A DNA stretch of 64,000 nucleotides from the NCBI GenBank assembly GCA_037892935.1, contig JAYXKI010000017.1, positions 186,001-250,000 of the forward strand. The letters run 5' to 3'. Shown piece by piece: positions 9,645 through 20,224 of this stretch. Every line of letters starts with the position of its first letter. The first letter of the stretch is position 1. Position numbers and translations under genes: made by a program. This DNA is from Phlebopus portentosus (Eukaryota; Basidiomycota; Agaricomycetes; Boletales; Boletinellaceae). Below the pieces are notes generated by a model that had not been told where the DNA came from, made no database searches, and was given only the letters and a program-made list of their open reading frames with translations.

Positions 9645-11151
9645 TGTTAGAATCAGAGTAAGAAGAGTAATATGTATGGCTTACTACTGAAGCAAGTGTC
9701 TCACACTGCTGATTAATAAGCGATGTCAAAGAATCAGGCAAAGACAAGTATCAGGCTAGTGTTTGTATGAGAGAAAGCTCCAACTCGCTTGAGGGGCATT
9801 TGGAGAGATGAATTGAACTGCTACTCAGGATGGCTTGTTTGGCCTCCTTTTATACTCTACAGGTGTAGCTATGCTAGGCTACTACTATAACTATCTACCT
9901 CAGTCTTTCTACTGACCATGTATACCTTCTAGCGCCTTCTACAAGGTGCTCCACTTGCTCCACCCTTTCCTTGTCAATTCTGTGCATTCCTTGTCAATTC
10001 CGATCATACTGTATGTTCTAGTTTGTTCCACTAGTTTCTTGCTGTGTACTTCAATGTCTGAGCTCTACTGTTATGGTCTAATGACTCTAGCACTTTCTGG
10101 TGCATACTTACTATCCTCAGCTATTCTGCTGGCATCTATACTGGTTCTGAGCTCCACTGATTTATTCTCTACTGTTCTATGGCCTTCTCTCCTTGGAGTT
10201 AGGACTTATGTTCTTCTTCCGACTCGGATGGCTGACTGATGCTGCTACTTTGCCTGAGCTAGTTGTAAAAGCTTTCCTCTCGTCTACTACTCCTATGGAT
10301 GCGTACGCATCACTTCCCTTCTTATCACCTTCCTGATTAGATTAACTTTCCTTATCAGTGATCGTCGATCTCCATGGCTTCCGAGGTTCGGTGCCTGTGG
10401 GGTACTACATCTTCTTCTAGAAGTCCTGGGGTTTTTCCCACTGGCGTTCTATCATCTACCAGAAAGCTTCTCTTGTGGAGATATGTCATCATTCTTGTGA
10501 ATCCTTCTTCCGGTGGCATTGGAATCTTAATTGGACCAATCACGAACTTGATCCTATGTTCTATTGATATCTCTGTGACTCGTTCGTCCATAACTGATAC
10601 TCCTTCTGCATCGATGAGTCTAATGAATTCTTTAACTCTAGTTATTGTATTTTCTGCTATACGCCTTACTATTTCATTAGCTCCCCTTCTGTATGGTATG
10701 TCAATATTAATATGAATAAATTGACATTCTTCTTTATGTTTCCACTTTGGGAATTTAATCTGTACTCCTGCGTTCATTAGATAGTCTCGTTTGTCATGTG
10801 AGAATACTGCTACCATATGTTCAAATGTCACATAATTCGTATTAGGCTGTTGTATGCCTTCTTGAGTAACGTATCCTGGAAATACTCTATGCATCCCTCG
10901 TATGTCGAAGTTCATTGCTAATACCTCTGTCATCAAGAGTGATGAGATTATTGTACAATAAATGTCCCATCCTATCTGCTGTGCTTGTTTGTATTTCTCG
11001 CAGTCATCCTTGACTTCTGGCCATTGACTGGCTCGTCCTTGGTTAACTATTCTCTTTAATGTAGTTTCCAGCGTTCTTGCTTGTCGTATGAACATCTTGG
11101 TTATATGCTGTCACGTGCACGCTATACTGCTGACTAAAGCAATTTCTAACA
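9645..11151 (-). mobile_element. Unclassified 1,507-bp TG...CA insertion with one ORF
   Basis: Comparison with the uninterrupted copy at 52060-52075 defines the insert exactly: it starts TGTTAGAATCAGAG, ends GCAATTTCTAACA, has 8-bp inverted termini (TGTTAGAA/TTCTAACA) and is flanked by the 5-bp duplication AGTTG (9640-9644 and 11152-11156). The ends and duplication size are those of an LTR element; it could be a solo LTR or a small non-autonomous element. It contains one good ORF on the minus strand (10355-11095) whose ATG is only 56 bp from the right end. The remaining 9645-10354 shows no convincing gene. Confidence 0.75.
10355..11095 (-). CDS. 246-aa protein of unknown function in the 1.5-kb insertion
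   Basis: Intact ATG-to-stop frame of 246 codons, the only substantial ORF in the insertion. The sequence is mixed alpha/beta in appearance: helix-rich N-terminus (about 1-60), a central segment with the motif DKRDYLMNAGVQIKFP (about residues 105-120), then PYRRGANEIV and a helical run, ending in an acidic/His tail. The central part can be lined up by eye with the C-terminal tail of element A's gag frame (1800-2399: DRDIYALKVGV, then PIYYRAPSDI), suggesting a shared retroelement domain. There is no zinc knuckle, protease or RT motif. Retention of a full frame in a heavily mutated neighbourhood suggests a recent insertion. I cannot name the family. Confidence 0.5.
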   Translation of the reverse strand: MFIRQARTLETTLKRIVNQGRASQWPEVKDDCEKYKQAQQIGWDIYCTIISSLLMTEVLAMNFDIRGMHRVFPGYVTQEGIQQPNTNYVTFEHMVAVFSHDKRDYLMNAGVQIKFPKWKHKEECQFIHINIDIPYRRGANEIVRRIAENTITRVKEFIRLIDAEGVSVMDERVTEISIEHRIKFVIGPIKIPMPPEEGFTRMMTYLHKRSFLVDDRTPVGKTPGLLEEDVVPHRHRTSEAMEIDDH

Positions 11152-12917
11152 AGTTGCAGGGGGAGACAGAGGAGGAGGGTGGGGAGGGGATTGATGTGGC
11201 CGTATGGGTGGCCATTACAGCAGTGAGGGGGTGGATCAAGTGGGCCCGAAATGATGAGGGGCCCGCTGCTGATGAGCTCGATGGGCTCTTGATAAATTTG
11301 TGTTCCCTTGATAATAACCGTGTGAGCTGACAATCTGGTTTACTTTTTCAGAAGGAGCTTGGGGAGCACTTCCCCACACTATCCAATGATACGAGAGCTG
11401 AAAAGCCTGAATATTATTGCATGGGGAGGTGGTTGGTGAACTGGGCGACGGTAGTGCGGATGGCCCCCGGGGAGGCTAAGGACACCACCGAGGCATTGGA
11501 CAAGGCTGCCTAGTCAGAGGTGAATCGCCTCTGATATGTCGCGGAGAGGCTGGCCAAGCGCCAGGAGGAGGAGGCTCGTGAGGAGGCGAAGTGGAGCACG
11601 GCAAAGGTGGCCAAGGAGGCGAAAGCCTCCTTCCTCAAGATGCTCACCACCCTGCGAGTTGGGGGCCCGGAGGTCATCGAGGCCTTCTGTAGGTCCTTAG
11701 GGCGCGATGAGATGGGAAACCTAGTAAGTCGTTGTCTTGAATCTTGTTTTTCACTGTCTCTGATAATATCTTCTTAGGTCATGGTGCCTAAAACAAGCAT
11801 CAAAGTGAAGGTGCAGGCGCGTCCTGTGGCCAGGCCGGCGATAAGAAAGATGATTACTCTTCCTGGGTTGTCGATCTCTGGTCTTGAGGTGGCGGGTTTA
11901 TCCAGTGAGATGCTCAAGGGGGAGAGTGGTCGAGTGATGCAAGGGGGACACTCAGGGATGGTCATGGGAAAGACCATCACTCTTGAGGTTGAGTCTGATG
12001 AGGAGTCAACGCGAGCAAAAAGGTCGAGTGGAAAGGAGATATATATTGATGTGTGTTTTATGTCCTGGATCTTATTCTTCACTGACATGTTTCATTTCTA
12101 GGTGCCTCCCCTTCTGAAGTGCGTACATGAGCTGGTGGTCAAGCTGCCAGCAAAATGAGCAAGAGCGCCGGGAGCAGTGGCCTTGGGTGGGGGAAAGGTG
12201 AAGGAAGAGGCAACAGGAAGAAGGGATGGGGCAGTGAGTGCTGTCTTGGGTTTTGTTCCTGACACTCTCTGACTATAATATTCAGAGGGAGAAGGGGGGT
12301 TAGGAGTTCGAGAGAGTGGGGCAGCTCCCCAGGGGTCAGAGCCACTGCCTCCTCAAGTTTGTGTCACTGGGGTGCGAGCAGTGCATCGGGCGTGGGAAGA
12401 TGTGCACAAGGTGCCCGCTGGCACTCCTGTATCAGGCTTGCTGGGTATCGCACCAGTGGTGCGATATCTTGGAGTCAGACGTGACCTTCCTGGTGCAGCA
12501 GGAGGTCCTCACTCTCCGCCGGCAGCTGGAGGGGATGGAGTCGACATTGGTGAGAGAGAGTGCGGGTGGGGGGGTGAAGGAAAAGGCCCAGGGTGAATGC
12601 TGTGGATAGGCAGTGAGCCAAATGACGCAAACAGCATCGGCTTGTGGTCTTCGGCGACCATGAGGCACCCTTAGGCCAAAAAAAAAAAAAAAAAATAGGA
12701 AAAATATCAAAGTACAAAAAAAATGTATTTTTCTTTTTCTTGTGTACTATAGTGGCTTGTAATAATAAGCCAAATGTTTTTCTTGTGAGAATGGTTCTTT
12801 GTGAGATTAGGGAATGTAAGATTGAGATAGGCTGAAGTGAAATAGGGAGGATAGGTGCCCTACAAATAGTGCCAAGGCCAAAAGAATGACTTGAGTAAAG
12901 TGAAAATGTGGAAGGGG

Positions 12918-13169
12918 TGTTAGATCACACAAATCCAGCAAGGGACCACTGAGTCCAGTGGTGAGTACACTTGATGTATATTAGCAGTCTAACTACATAC
13001 CTGAGTCCAGTGGTGAGTACACTTGATGTAGAGTACTCACCAATGGACTGTGCCGCTTTTACAGGAGATTACATAAGCATCACATGATCAAGAAAGCGGA
13101 CATAAGGAAGAATATAAACAGAACAATAAACTACAAAATACTAAGAGTGTCAGAATCACACTTCTAACA
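12918..13169 (-). repeat. 3' LTR of copia C1
   Basis: 252 bp, TGTTAGATCACAC...CTTCTAACA on the plus strand. It contains two copies of a unit built on CTGAGTCCAGTGGTGAGTAC about 70 bp apart, which subfamily B LTRs lack. Inward, the minus strand has a G-rich polypurine tract (TCAGGCGGGAG) directly against the LTR. Confidence 0.9.
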
Positions 13170-13196
13170 CTCCCGCCTGATCTGACACTTCTTCCT

Positions 13197-16100
13197 TCAA
13201 CATAATCCCAGCATCTTACACATCTCCTGCACCTTTACTCTGCTTAGTGCTTTGGTCATAATGTCTGCTGGCATGGTCTGAGTGGGCAAGTAATGCACTT
13301 TGATATGACCAGCCTCTACAACATCTCTCAACCAGTAGAAGCGCAGATCTAGGTGTTTCATGCGTCCATGATGCTCAGGATTGTTTGCCACAGATAGAGC
13401 AGACTGGTTATCAATGTATAGGGAAGAGGGTGCATCAAATTTGTAGCCAAACTCTGTAAAGAGATTTCTCAGCCACATAATCTCTTGTCCTGCACTAACA
13501 GCAGCAATGTATTCTGACTCAGTGGTAGATAGAGTCACAAAGGGCTGCAACTTGCTAGCCTAGCTGATAGCACCAGTTCCCATCTTGACAACCATCCCAC
13601 TTGTGGACCGTCTGTTATCCTCATTTCCTCCATGGTCAGCATCACAGAAGGTAGTGAACAGCTCAGAGGACTTAGGATCAGGTGCATAAGTCAACCTGAA
13701 ATCCTTTGTACCCTGCAAATAGCGACATAGATGCTTTGCTGCCTTCCAATGAGCTGGACCAGGATTAGAACTGAAGTGTCCCAAGACACCAACTGCATAG
13801 GCAATATCTGGCCTAGTAGCAATAGCTAAGTACATGAGTGCACCAACCAATTGCTTGTAGGGCACCTGCTTCATGTATTCAGTTTCTGCAGGGGTCTTAG
13901 GAGCCATGTCCTTGCTGAGCTTATGCTCAGGGAGAGGAGTAGTAACAGTGCCACAGTTGCTCATGCTGAAGCACTCTAGCACATCAATAATATACTGTCT
14001 CTGTGACAGACTGATAGAGTGCTTGGAGCAGTCTCTCTGAATATGGACTCCTAGCAGGAATGAGGTTGGGCCCAACTCATGCAGTTTAAAGTGCTTGGCC
14101 AGTTCATCTCTGACAGACTCATACTGCTGCTTAGACTTTACAGCAATAGTCATGTCATCAACATAGACTGGAATGATGATATGCACTTCATCTCTGCTGT
14201 ACACCCAAATGCTGTAATCACAGCGCACTAACTTGAAGCCCATGCTCTTCATCACTGAATCAAGCTTCTTGTGCCATTGGTGGCCAGCCTGCTTAAGGTC
14301 ATAAATTGACTTGATCAGCTTGAGAACAAATCCAGAGCCAAAGTAGTCCTCAAATCCTTCAGGCTGGGTCATGTAGACATCATGCTCCATCTCACCATTG
14401 AGGAAAGCAGTAGAGATATCAACACTATACAGCTCAAGGTCTTCAAATGCAGCTAATGCCAGGATGGCTCTAAGTGCAGCCCACTTGGCTGTAGGGGCAA
14501 ACACCTGAGAGAACTCAAGACCTGATTGCTGAGAGAAGCCCTTGGCTACCAGCCTTGCCTTGTACCTGTCTACAGATCCATCTGCCTTGCGCTTGAGCTT
14601 GAACACCCATCTGCATCCAATGGGCTTTCTGCCAGAAGGTAGTCTGACTGGTTCAAATGTGCCATTCTCAATCAGACTGATAAATTCCTCCATGGCTGCT
14701 TTCTCCCAGAGGTCTGCATCAGGACGTCCTTTGATGTCCTTCCACTGATAGGGTTCAGGACTGATGTGTTGCACATCTTGTGCAGAGAACACATGCTCAG
14801 TGCAATTAGATGACTGGAATGCATATTCTAGAGCATCTTCATAAGACAGATAGATGTCCTCTAGTCCTGCATTAGCACCAAAATCCATTAGGCCAGCAAA
14901 CATCAGTGCTTCAGCTTGCAACTCCTCTTCTGACATGATGTCCAGTTCATCAGGTGAGTCACTGTCCATCTCAACATCCTGCTCTGGCTGCTCTACAACA
15001 TCTGGCTGAGCTGCAGAATCAGTATTAGAAGCAGTGTCAGGTGCAGTATCAGATACAGTTGGCTCTGCTGAGTTGAAGTTGAAGCACTGTGGTGGAGTAG
15101 GGGAGCCTGGCACACGTCTGGGAAGGCGCTGTCCAACATAGTTCACATCCTACTAGCCAGTGGTATGACGTCTAATAGGTCTCCACATTGGATCTGGCCA
15201 CCAGGGAGAAGTAGGCCTTTATTTTTTTAAGGCCTGCTCAGATAGCAGTGGTGAAGTAGTGTGTTCACGCTTTGGTGGATGAGTGGCTGGTGAAGGAGGA
15301 TGATGTGGGTGACTGTGTGAAGGAGGACTAGGTGATGGATTAGGTAGAGGACTAGGTGTAGGTGTAGGTGTAGGCATAGGAGGATCTGCTGGATGCATAG
15401 AAGCAGATGGTGGAGGAGAAGCTGGCAGAACATCAATAGCATCCTCTACTTCCCCCTGTTCTGGCAGGTCTTCTGTCTGTGTAGGCACATTTACCCTCAA
15501 GTCAACTGGGTTTCTAGATGTACCAGGGAAGACTCTCTTATCAAATTGAGCAGAGTCACTAATGACTTCCTTCCTGGTAAGTGGATTCCAGAACAACCAG
15601 CCTTTATAGTTAGAGGGATAGCCGAGGAACACACATTTCTGTGTGTGGGACTGCAGCTGCTTATGTTGATCTTTCTTCACAAGCATATAAGAGGTGCATC
15701 CAAATACACGCAAGTGAGAGACATCTGGCTTTGACTAGAACCAGAGCTCATAGGGTGTACTGGCAGACACAGCAGAGGTGGGAGAGCGGTTGTGTACATG
15801 TACAAATGCTGCCACTGCATCCCACCAGAAGCTAGAAGGCAGGTGTGCTTCATTAAGCATAGTAGTAATGCCCTCTGCAAGTGTCCTGTTAGCACGCTCT
15901 GCAACACCATTCTGATGAGGTTCATCTCTAATAGTGTGCTGTCTGTGGATGCCTACAGTAATACAGAACTGGTCCCATTCCTTAGACACATATTCTCCAC
16001 CTTTATCATCACGAGTGGCTTTGATCTTCACTCCTAACTGGTTCTCTGCATAGGCCTTAAATTGCTTGAAGGCAGCAAATGCATCACTCTTCTTCTTCAA

Positions 16101-17738
16101 TGGGAGAACAGCCCAGTAGCGGCTGTAATCATCAATGAAGGTGATCCAATATTTAAAGCCATGTCTAGATTGAACAGGCAATGGACCATGAACATTAGAG
16201 TGAACCAATTGGAGGAGACCAGAAGCTCTGTGAGATGCAAGTTTGGAGATATTAGACCTGTGCTGCTTGCCAGCAATGCAAGGTTCACAGATAGGATCTG
16301 AAGTGCTCTTGGATTTGACAACCATTCCTTTGACTAGCTTCTCAGTCATCAACCTGTTTACATCACCATGATTGAGATGTGCAAAGCGCCTGTGCCAAAG
16401 TGTAGTGTCAAGTGGACAGGTGCTGGTGAATGCAGCATAAGCAATGGTAGGGACAATGTGGCCATTGAGAGTTGCTGCATTGTAAGAGGTGATGTTTGCA
16501 GTGAAAAGAACTGTTCCATGACGATGGAAAAGCATCTTGTTATGGTGAATGGTGACAACATATGATTTGGAACGAGTCAAATACAGAACTGAGAGGAGAT
16601 TGTTTCTGAGATCAGGAACATGAAGTACACGCTCAAATTCAAGTAACTGTTCAGGTTTGCCACCAACTACAGGCTGAAAGCGCACTGTACCAATGCCAAC
16701 TGAATAAATAACTTGGTTGTTGGCTAAACGAATAGGGGTGTGATTTGTTGAGTATTTGGTGAACCAATGACGATGTGGAGTCATGTGGCAAGTGGCACCT
16801 GTGTCAGCAATCCAGTCAGTTCCTGCATCTGGGATAAAAGGTGAATGGGGATTGGTGTAGTCAAGAGCACTTACATTGCCAGCAAATTCAGCAGATTCAG
16901 CAGATTCATCTTGTTGAGCAATATGGGCCTTCTGGCCCTTTCTGCCCTTCCTCCTCTTCTCTTCCCTGTTCTTCTTAGCCCTGACATGTGCATCCTTAGA
17001 AGCTGCCTGCTTCATATAGCAGTTCTCCTCTGTGTGCTTAGGAATACCACAGAAGGTGCAAGTGACACCTTGAGAGGAGATAGGCTTTACAGCACTACTA
17101 GTGGATGTGAACATGACCTGGGGCTGAAGCTGAATGCGCTCTTGACGGTTCTGCTGCTCTTGGGCAAATGCCTCCTTAAGGTTATTCCACTTGAATTCCT
17201 TCATAAGGAGCACTGCAGAGCGAAAGGAAGCATAGTCCTCAGGAAGAGCACGAATCAGACATGCACATGCAAGCTCATTCTCAAACTCCTCAAGTTTGAG
17301 GGTGCTAGAACGAGTGCTTCTGATCTTGTGCAGTGCTAGCTCAACCCTGCTCACCAGATTGGTGAGGGACTCATCTTCCTTCTTGGTGATGTTGAAGAAC
17401 TCATCATAGGCATTAAAGCGCGCAGCTGGGTTGTCCTGCTCATTGATCTTCTGAAGCTCAGTCCACATCTTGACTGGATTATCCATGTAGTCCTGCACCA
17501 TAACCTGCATGCTATGCTCAATTCTCTGATAGATCAGGCCTGCAGCTTGCTCAGCCTTCTCTTCCCAGAGCTGGACAGCCTCTGCTGGAGCACTAGGCTT
17601 AGCTTCCTGACCAGAGGTCAGGCGCCACAACTTCTTGACTTGAAGTGCAGCACGCATATCATGCTTTTAGACAGAGTAATTGCTGTCATTGAGCTTGGTG
17701 ATAGTGGATAGCGTCTCAGAGGTGACAGGATTAGACAT
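13197..17738 (-). pseudogene. gag-pol: Copia C1 gag-pol polyprotein, near-intact with a few stops
   Basis: ATG at 17738. Domains in order: copia-type gag with a CX2CX4HX4C knuckle (CTFCGIPKHTEENC), protease with DTGA (WIADTGATCHM), GAG-pre-integrase His/Cys motif (about 16380-16260), integrase with the D, D and E residues (TFIDDYS, RDDKGGEY, NGVAERANR), a proline-rich linker, RT with YVDD (near 14150) and RNase H ending at 13197. The frame is broken by few stops: near 17668, at the end of the segment closing near 15733, near 15219 and 15147, and at 13560 (GAIS-stop where sisters have Trp). Every one fits CAG/CAA or TGG mutated to TAG/TAA. All coding domains are otherwise present, so this could be a donor for trans-complementation but is not itself functional as read. 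Confidence 0.85.
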
Positions 17739-18923
17739 GATAGTTGAAATGAGGTGTGGATGAGAGTGAACAGATGATGCTTAGAAGAAATAAGTAATGA
17801 GGGAGCAATGAGGGAGAGAGCACTAACAAATTTATGCCTGGAGGTGACAGATCAATGCCAACCAGTACAGTCTTCTATAGTCACTGAAGTATACACAGAT
17901 TTGCCACAAGACAGTGCTGGTCTGTTGGTCTGCTAAGACCCCACAGGCACCGCTAACTGAGAGAGGCTCTAGGCTTAAGTAGACACTTAAAGAATGACTA
18001 CAACCAGCGAACTAAGGCTGGGCAGGCAAGCTTCACAGTCTGTAGGCTAGGCTGATCCAACAATAGTGTGGAGCCACATACTAATTAACACCAGAGCTGC
18101 CAGACACAAAATGCAGCACAGAGAGGGAACGGATAGGCGGAACGGTGCGCAAATTGGCGCGCAGATAGAGAACGACAAGTGGAATCGAACGGTGCAAAGA
18201 GCACGCGGATCGGATCAGCGGATCGGCAGCAATCGACGATTTCCGTCGGCACAAGAATAGCCCACAGCGCAGTTAAACCGCGGCCGCTCAGGCTGAAACT
18301 TGGTGGAAGTATGCACAGGTATGGGAGCCGTATGCACACCAAAGGGTGTTCGGATCGGATCAGCGGTTGCAGAGAAAATCGAAAGTTGCCAAAATGGGGT
18401 GCAAAACAAAGATCCTTCAATAAGTCAGCGAGTTCTTGACCGATTTGGCTGAAACTTCGCGACAGGGGATGTGAAAATAGGCCAAATAGACGTGCCAAAT
18501 TTCGTGAGAAACGGATCAGCGGTTCACCCGGGATAGGCAATGCAACTTCGAAAATAGCCAAAAGTGATAGGTCTATAGCGGTGTCAAATCGCAACGGATC
18601 AAGCTGAAACTCGGCAGGACAGTAGGCCTATATGGGACGAGTAAATGTGCCAAAGGGCGTTGAAAACGGCTGGACAGTTGTGGAGCAATCAAGCGGCGGA
18701 GTTTAGCGGAGATTTAGCACTAATAAAGGCCAAAGAAGAAGGCAGAGGGCTCTGGGACTGTGGAAACTGCACAGAAGGGTGCAGAAGATGATGGGAACAC
18801 TAGGAACACACCAAAAGACTAGTCCAGAACACCAAAAGCTTCTCTGACAACAGTAACAGCTCTCCAAACCCAAAAACTCAAAAATGCGGCAGTGCAGACA
18901 GCTAGAGCTCAAGGCTCATAACC
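17739..18923 (-). other. Copia C1 5' leader, non-coding
   Basis: About 1.2 kb between gag and the 5' LTR, unusually long compared with the 252-bp LTRs. The same leader is found in C3 (25801-26985), E (36521-37706) and the fragment 38242-39427. Frames on it are short and begin at non-ATG codons, so I see no gene. Its conservation in length suggests packaging or dimerisation functions. Confidence 0.7.
18905..18923 (-). promoter_or_regulatory. Copia PBS resembling the anticodon arm of initiator tRNA-Met
   Basis: The base following the 5' LTR starts GGTTATGAGCCTTGAGC on the minus strand. Its complement contains GGCTCATAACC, the anticodon-arm sequence of eukaryotic initiator tRNA-Met (CAT anticodon). 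It does not begin TGG as a 3'-end PBS would. Drosophila copia is known to prime from a half tRNA-iMet; this looks the same. The site is identical in C3 (up to 26985), E (up to 37706) and the copy ending at 39427. Confidence 0.65.
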
Positions 18924-19175
18924 TGTTAGATCACACAAATCCAGCAAGGGACCACTGAGTCCAGTGGTGAGTACACTTAATGTATATTAGCAGTCTAATT
19001 ACATACCTGAGTCCAGTGGTGAGTACACTTGATGTAGAGTACTCACCAATAGACTGTGCCGCTTTTACAGGAGATTACATAAGCATCACATGATCAAGAA
19101 AGCGGACATAAGAAAGAATATAAACAGAACAATAAACTACAAAATACTAAGAGTGTCAGAATCACACTTCTAACA
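18924..19175 (-). repeat. 5' LTR of copia C1
   Basis: 252 bp, same ends as the 3' LTR and the same internal duplication. Differences from 12918-13169 are G-to-A or C-to-T. Next to the PBS on its left side and to foreign copia sequence on its right. Confidence 0.9.
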
Positions 19176-20007
19176 GCAGTCTCTCTAAATATGAACTTCT
19201 AGCAGGAATGAGGTTGGGCCCAACTCATGCAGTTTAAAGTACTTAGCCAGTTCATCTCTGACAGACTCATACTGCTGCTTAGACTTTACAGCAATGGTCA
19301 TGTCATCAACATAGACTGGAATGATGATGTGCACTTCATCTCTGCTGTACACCCAAATGCTATAATCACAGCGCACTAACTTAAAGCCCATGCTCTCATC
19401 ACTGAATCAAGCTTCTTATGCCATTGGTGGCCAGCCTGCTTAAGGCCATAAATTGACTTGATCAGCTTGAGAACAAATCTAGGGCCAAAGTAGTCCTCAC
19501 ATCCTTCAGGCTGGGTCATGTAGACATCATGCTCCATCTCACCATTGAGGAAAGCAGTAGAGATATCAACACTATAAAGCTCAAGGTCTTCAAATGCAGC
19601 TATTGCCAGGATGGCTCTAAGTGCAGCCCACTTGGCTGTAGGGGCAAACACCTGAGAGAACTCAAGACCTGGTTGCTGAGAGAAGCCCTTGGCTACCAGC
19701 CTTGTCTTGTACCTGTCTACAGATCCATCTGCCTTGCGCTTGAGCTTGAACACCCATCTGCATCCAATGGGCTTTCTGCCAGGAGATAGTCTGACTGGTT
19801 CAAATGTGCCATTCTCAATCAGACTGATAAATTCCTCCATAGCTGCTTTCTCCCAGAGGTCTGCATCAGGACGTCCTTTGATGTCCTTCCATTGATAGGG
19901 TTCAGAACTGATGTATTGCACATCTTGTGCAGAGAACATATGCTCAGCGCAATTAGATGACTGGAATGCATATTCTAGAGCATCTTCATAAGACAGATAG
20001 ATGTCCT

Positions 20008-20224
20008 TGTTAGGATTATATAATCCTCAGCTTACTCAGACTATGAGTTAACCTAGGATCTCCTAGATATAGCAGATACTTGGATCCCTGAACTCTAGGC
20101 TGGTAATCAATCTAAAGTGATTAACCTGGCTAGATAGCTTAGTGGTGAAAGTATCTGGTATATACTCAGGAGATCCTAGGTTCAATCCCTAGTCTGGCCG
20201 GTCACCTGTTTTCAACTCTTAATA
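20008..20224 (+). mobile_element. tRNA-bearing mini-element, copy 1
   Basis: 217 bp, TGTTAGGATTATATAATCC at one end and CTCTTAATA at the other, flanked by GTCCT (20003-20007 and 20225-20229). The uninterrupted copia site (14858 region) shows GTCCT once, proving insertion with a 5-bp duplication. It carries a 14-bp palindrome GGATTATATAATCC near the start and a complete tRNA-like cloverleaf at 20128-20200. Confidence 0.85.
20128..20200 (+). tRNA. tRNA-like cloverleaf inside mini-element copy 1
   Basis: 73 nt fold as a tRNA: acceptor GGCTAGA/TCTGGCC (7 pairs, one G-U), TA at 8-9, D stem GCTT/AAGT, anticodon stem TCTGG/TCAGG, 5-nt variable loop, T stem CTAGG/CCTAG with loop TTCAATC, discriminator G. 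Box A (TAGCTTAGTGG) and box B (GGTTCAATCCC) are both good RNA polymerase III promoter matches. Positions 34-36 would be TAT, but position 33 is A rather than T, so decoding function is doubtful. It is part of a repeat, so more likely a tRNA-derived element head than a cellular tRNA gene. Confidence 0.6.

Larger units (their letters stand above)
9483..12609 (+). pseudogene. Broken copy of the antisense five-exon Zn2Cys6-type gene (copy B)
   Basis: Starts at CCACCATGG (ATG 9483) behind a pyrimidine tract. Exon 1 is split by a 1.5-kb insertion at 9645-11151. Exons 2 (11352-11723, 372 nt), 3 (11778-12038, 261 nt) and 4 (12102-12233, 132 nt) have the same lengths as in the giant element; exon 5 begins at 12286 and would end at TAG 12607-12609. 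Damage: TGA in exon 1 near 9609, donor of intron 1 changed from GT to GA, TAG and TGA in exon 2 near 11510-11535, donor of intron 3 changed from GT to AT, TAG early in exon 5, and a Cys-to-Tyr change in the zinc motif. Exon 3 here has CGA where the other copy has TGA, showing the ancestral codon. Confidence 0.8.
7327..12917 (-). mobile_element. Decayed partial copy 'B' of the giant Gypsy element (3' accessory region)
   Basis: This block is collinear with 49888-53840 of the giant element at 47849-63169: the 513-aa ORF with its 145-bp repeats, the small divergent ORF, the five-exon antisense gene, and the A/T-rich tail with homopolymers near 12676. It is cut on the left by element A's LTR and on the right by a copia LTR at 12918, so LTRs and gag-pol are missing here. 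It carries many C-to-T and G-to-A changes against the other copy, several making stops, and one 1.5-kb insertion (9645-11151). Exons 2, 3 and 4 of the antisense gene have exactly the same lengths as in the other copy. Bases 12610-12917 hold only the 3' flank of that gene. Confidence 0.85.
12918..19175 (-). mobile_element. Ty1/copia element C1, full length, minus strand
   Basis: 6,258 bp bounded by two 252-bp LTRs (12918-13169 and 18924-19175) that differ at only about four sites by eye, all transitions. Internal order on the minus strand: 5' LTR, PBS, about 1.2 kb untranslated leader (18923-17739), gag-pol (17738-13197), purine tract, 3' LTR. No target duplication is visible: AGGGG precedes 12918 and GCAGT follows 19175. 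The left flank is giant-element copy B; the right flank is the inside of another copia copy, so the element does not sit in one simple insertion site. Confidence 0.9.

Noticed and set aside
20128..20200. Ordinary cellular tRNA-Ile(TAT) gene
   Set aside because: The cloverleaf recurs inside a mobile repeat with target duplications, and position 33 is not T.
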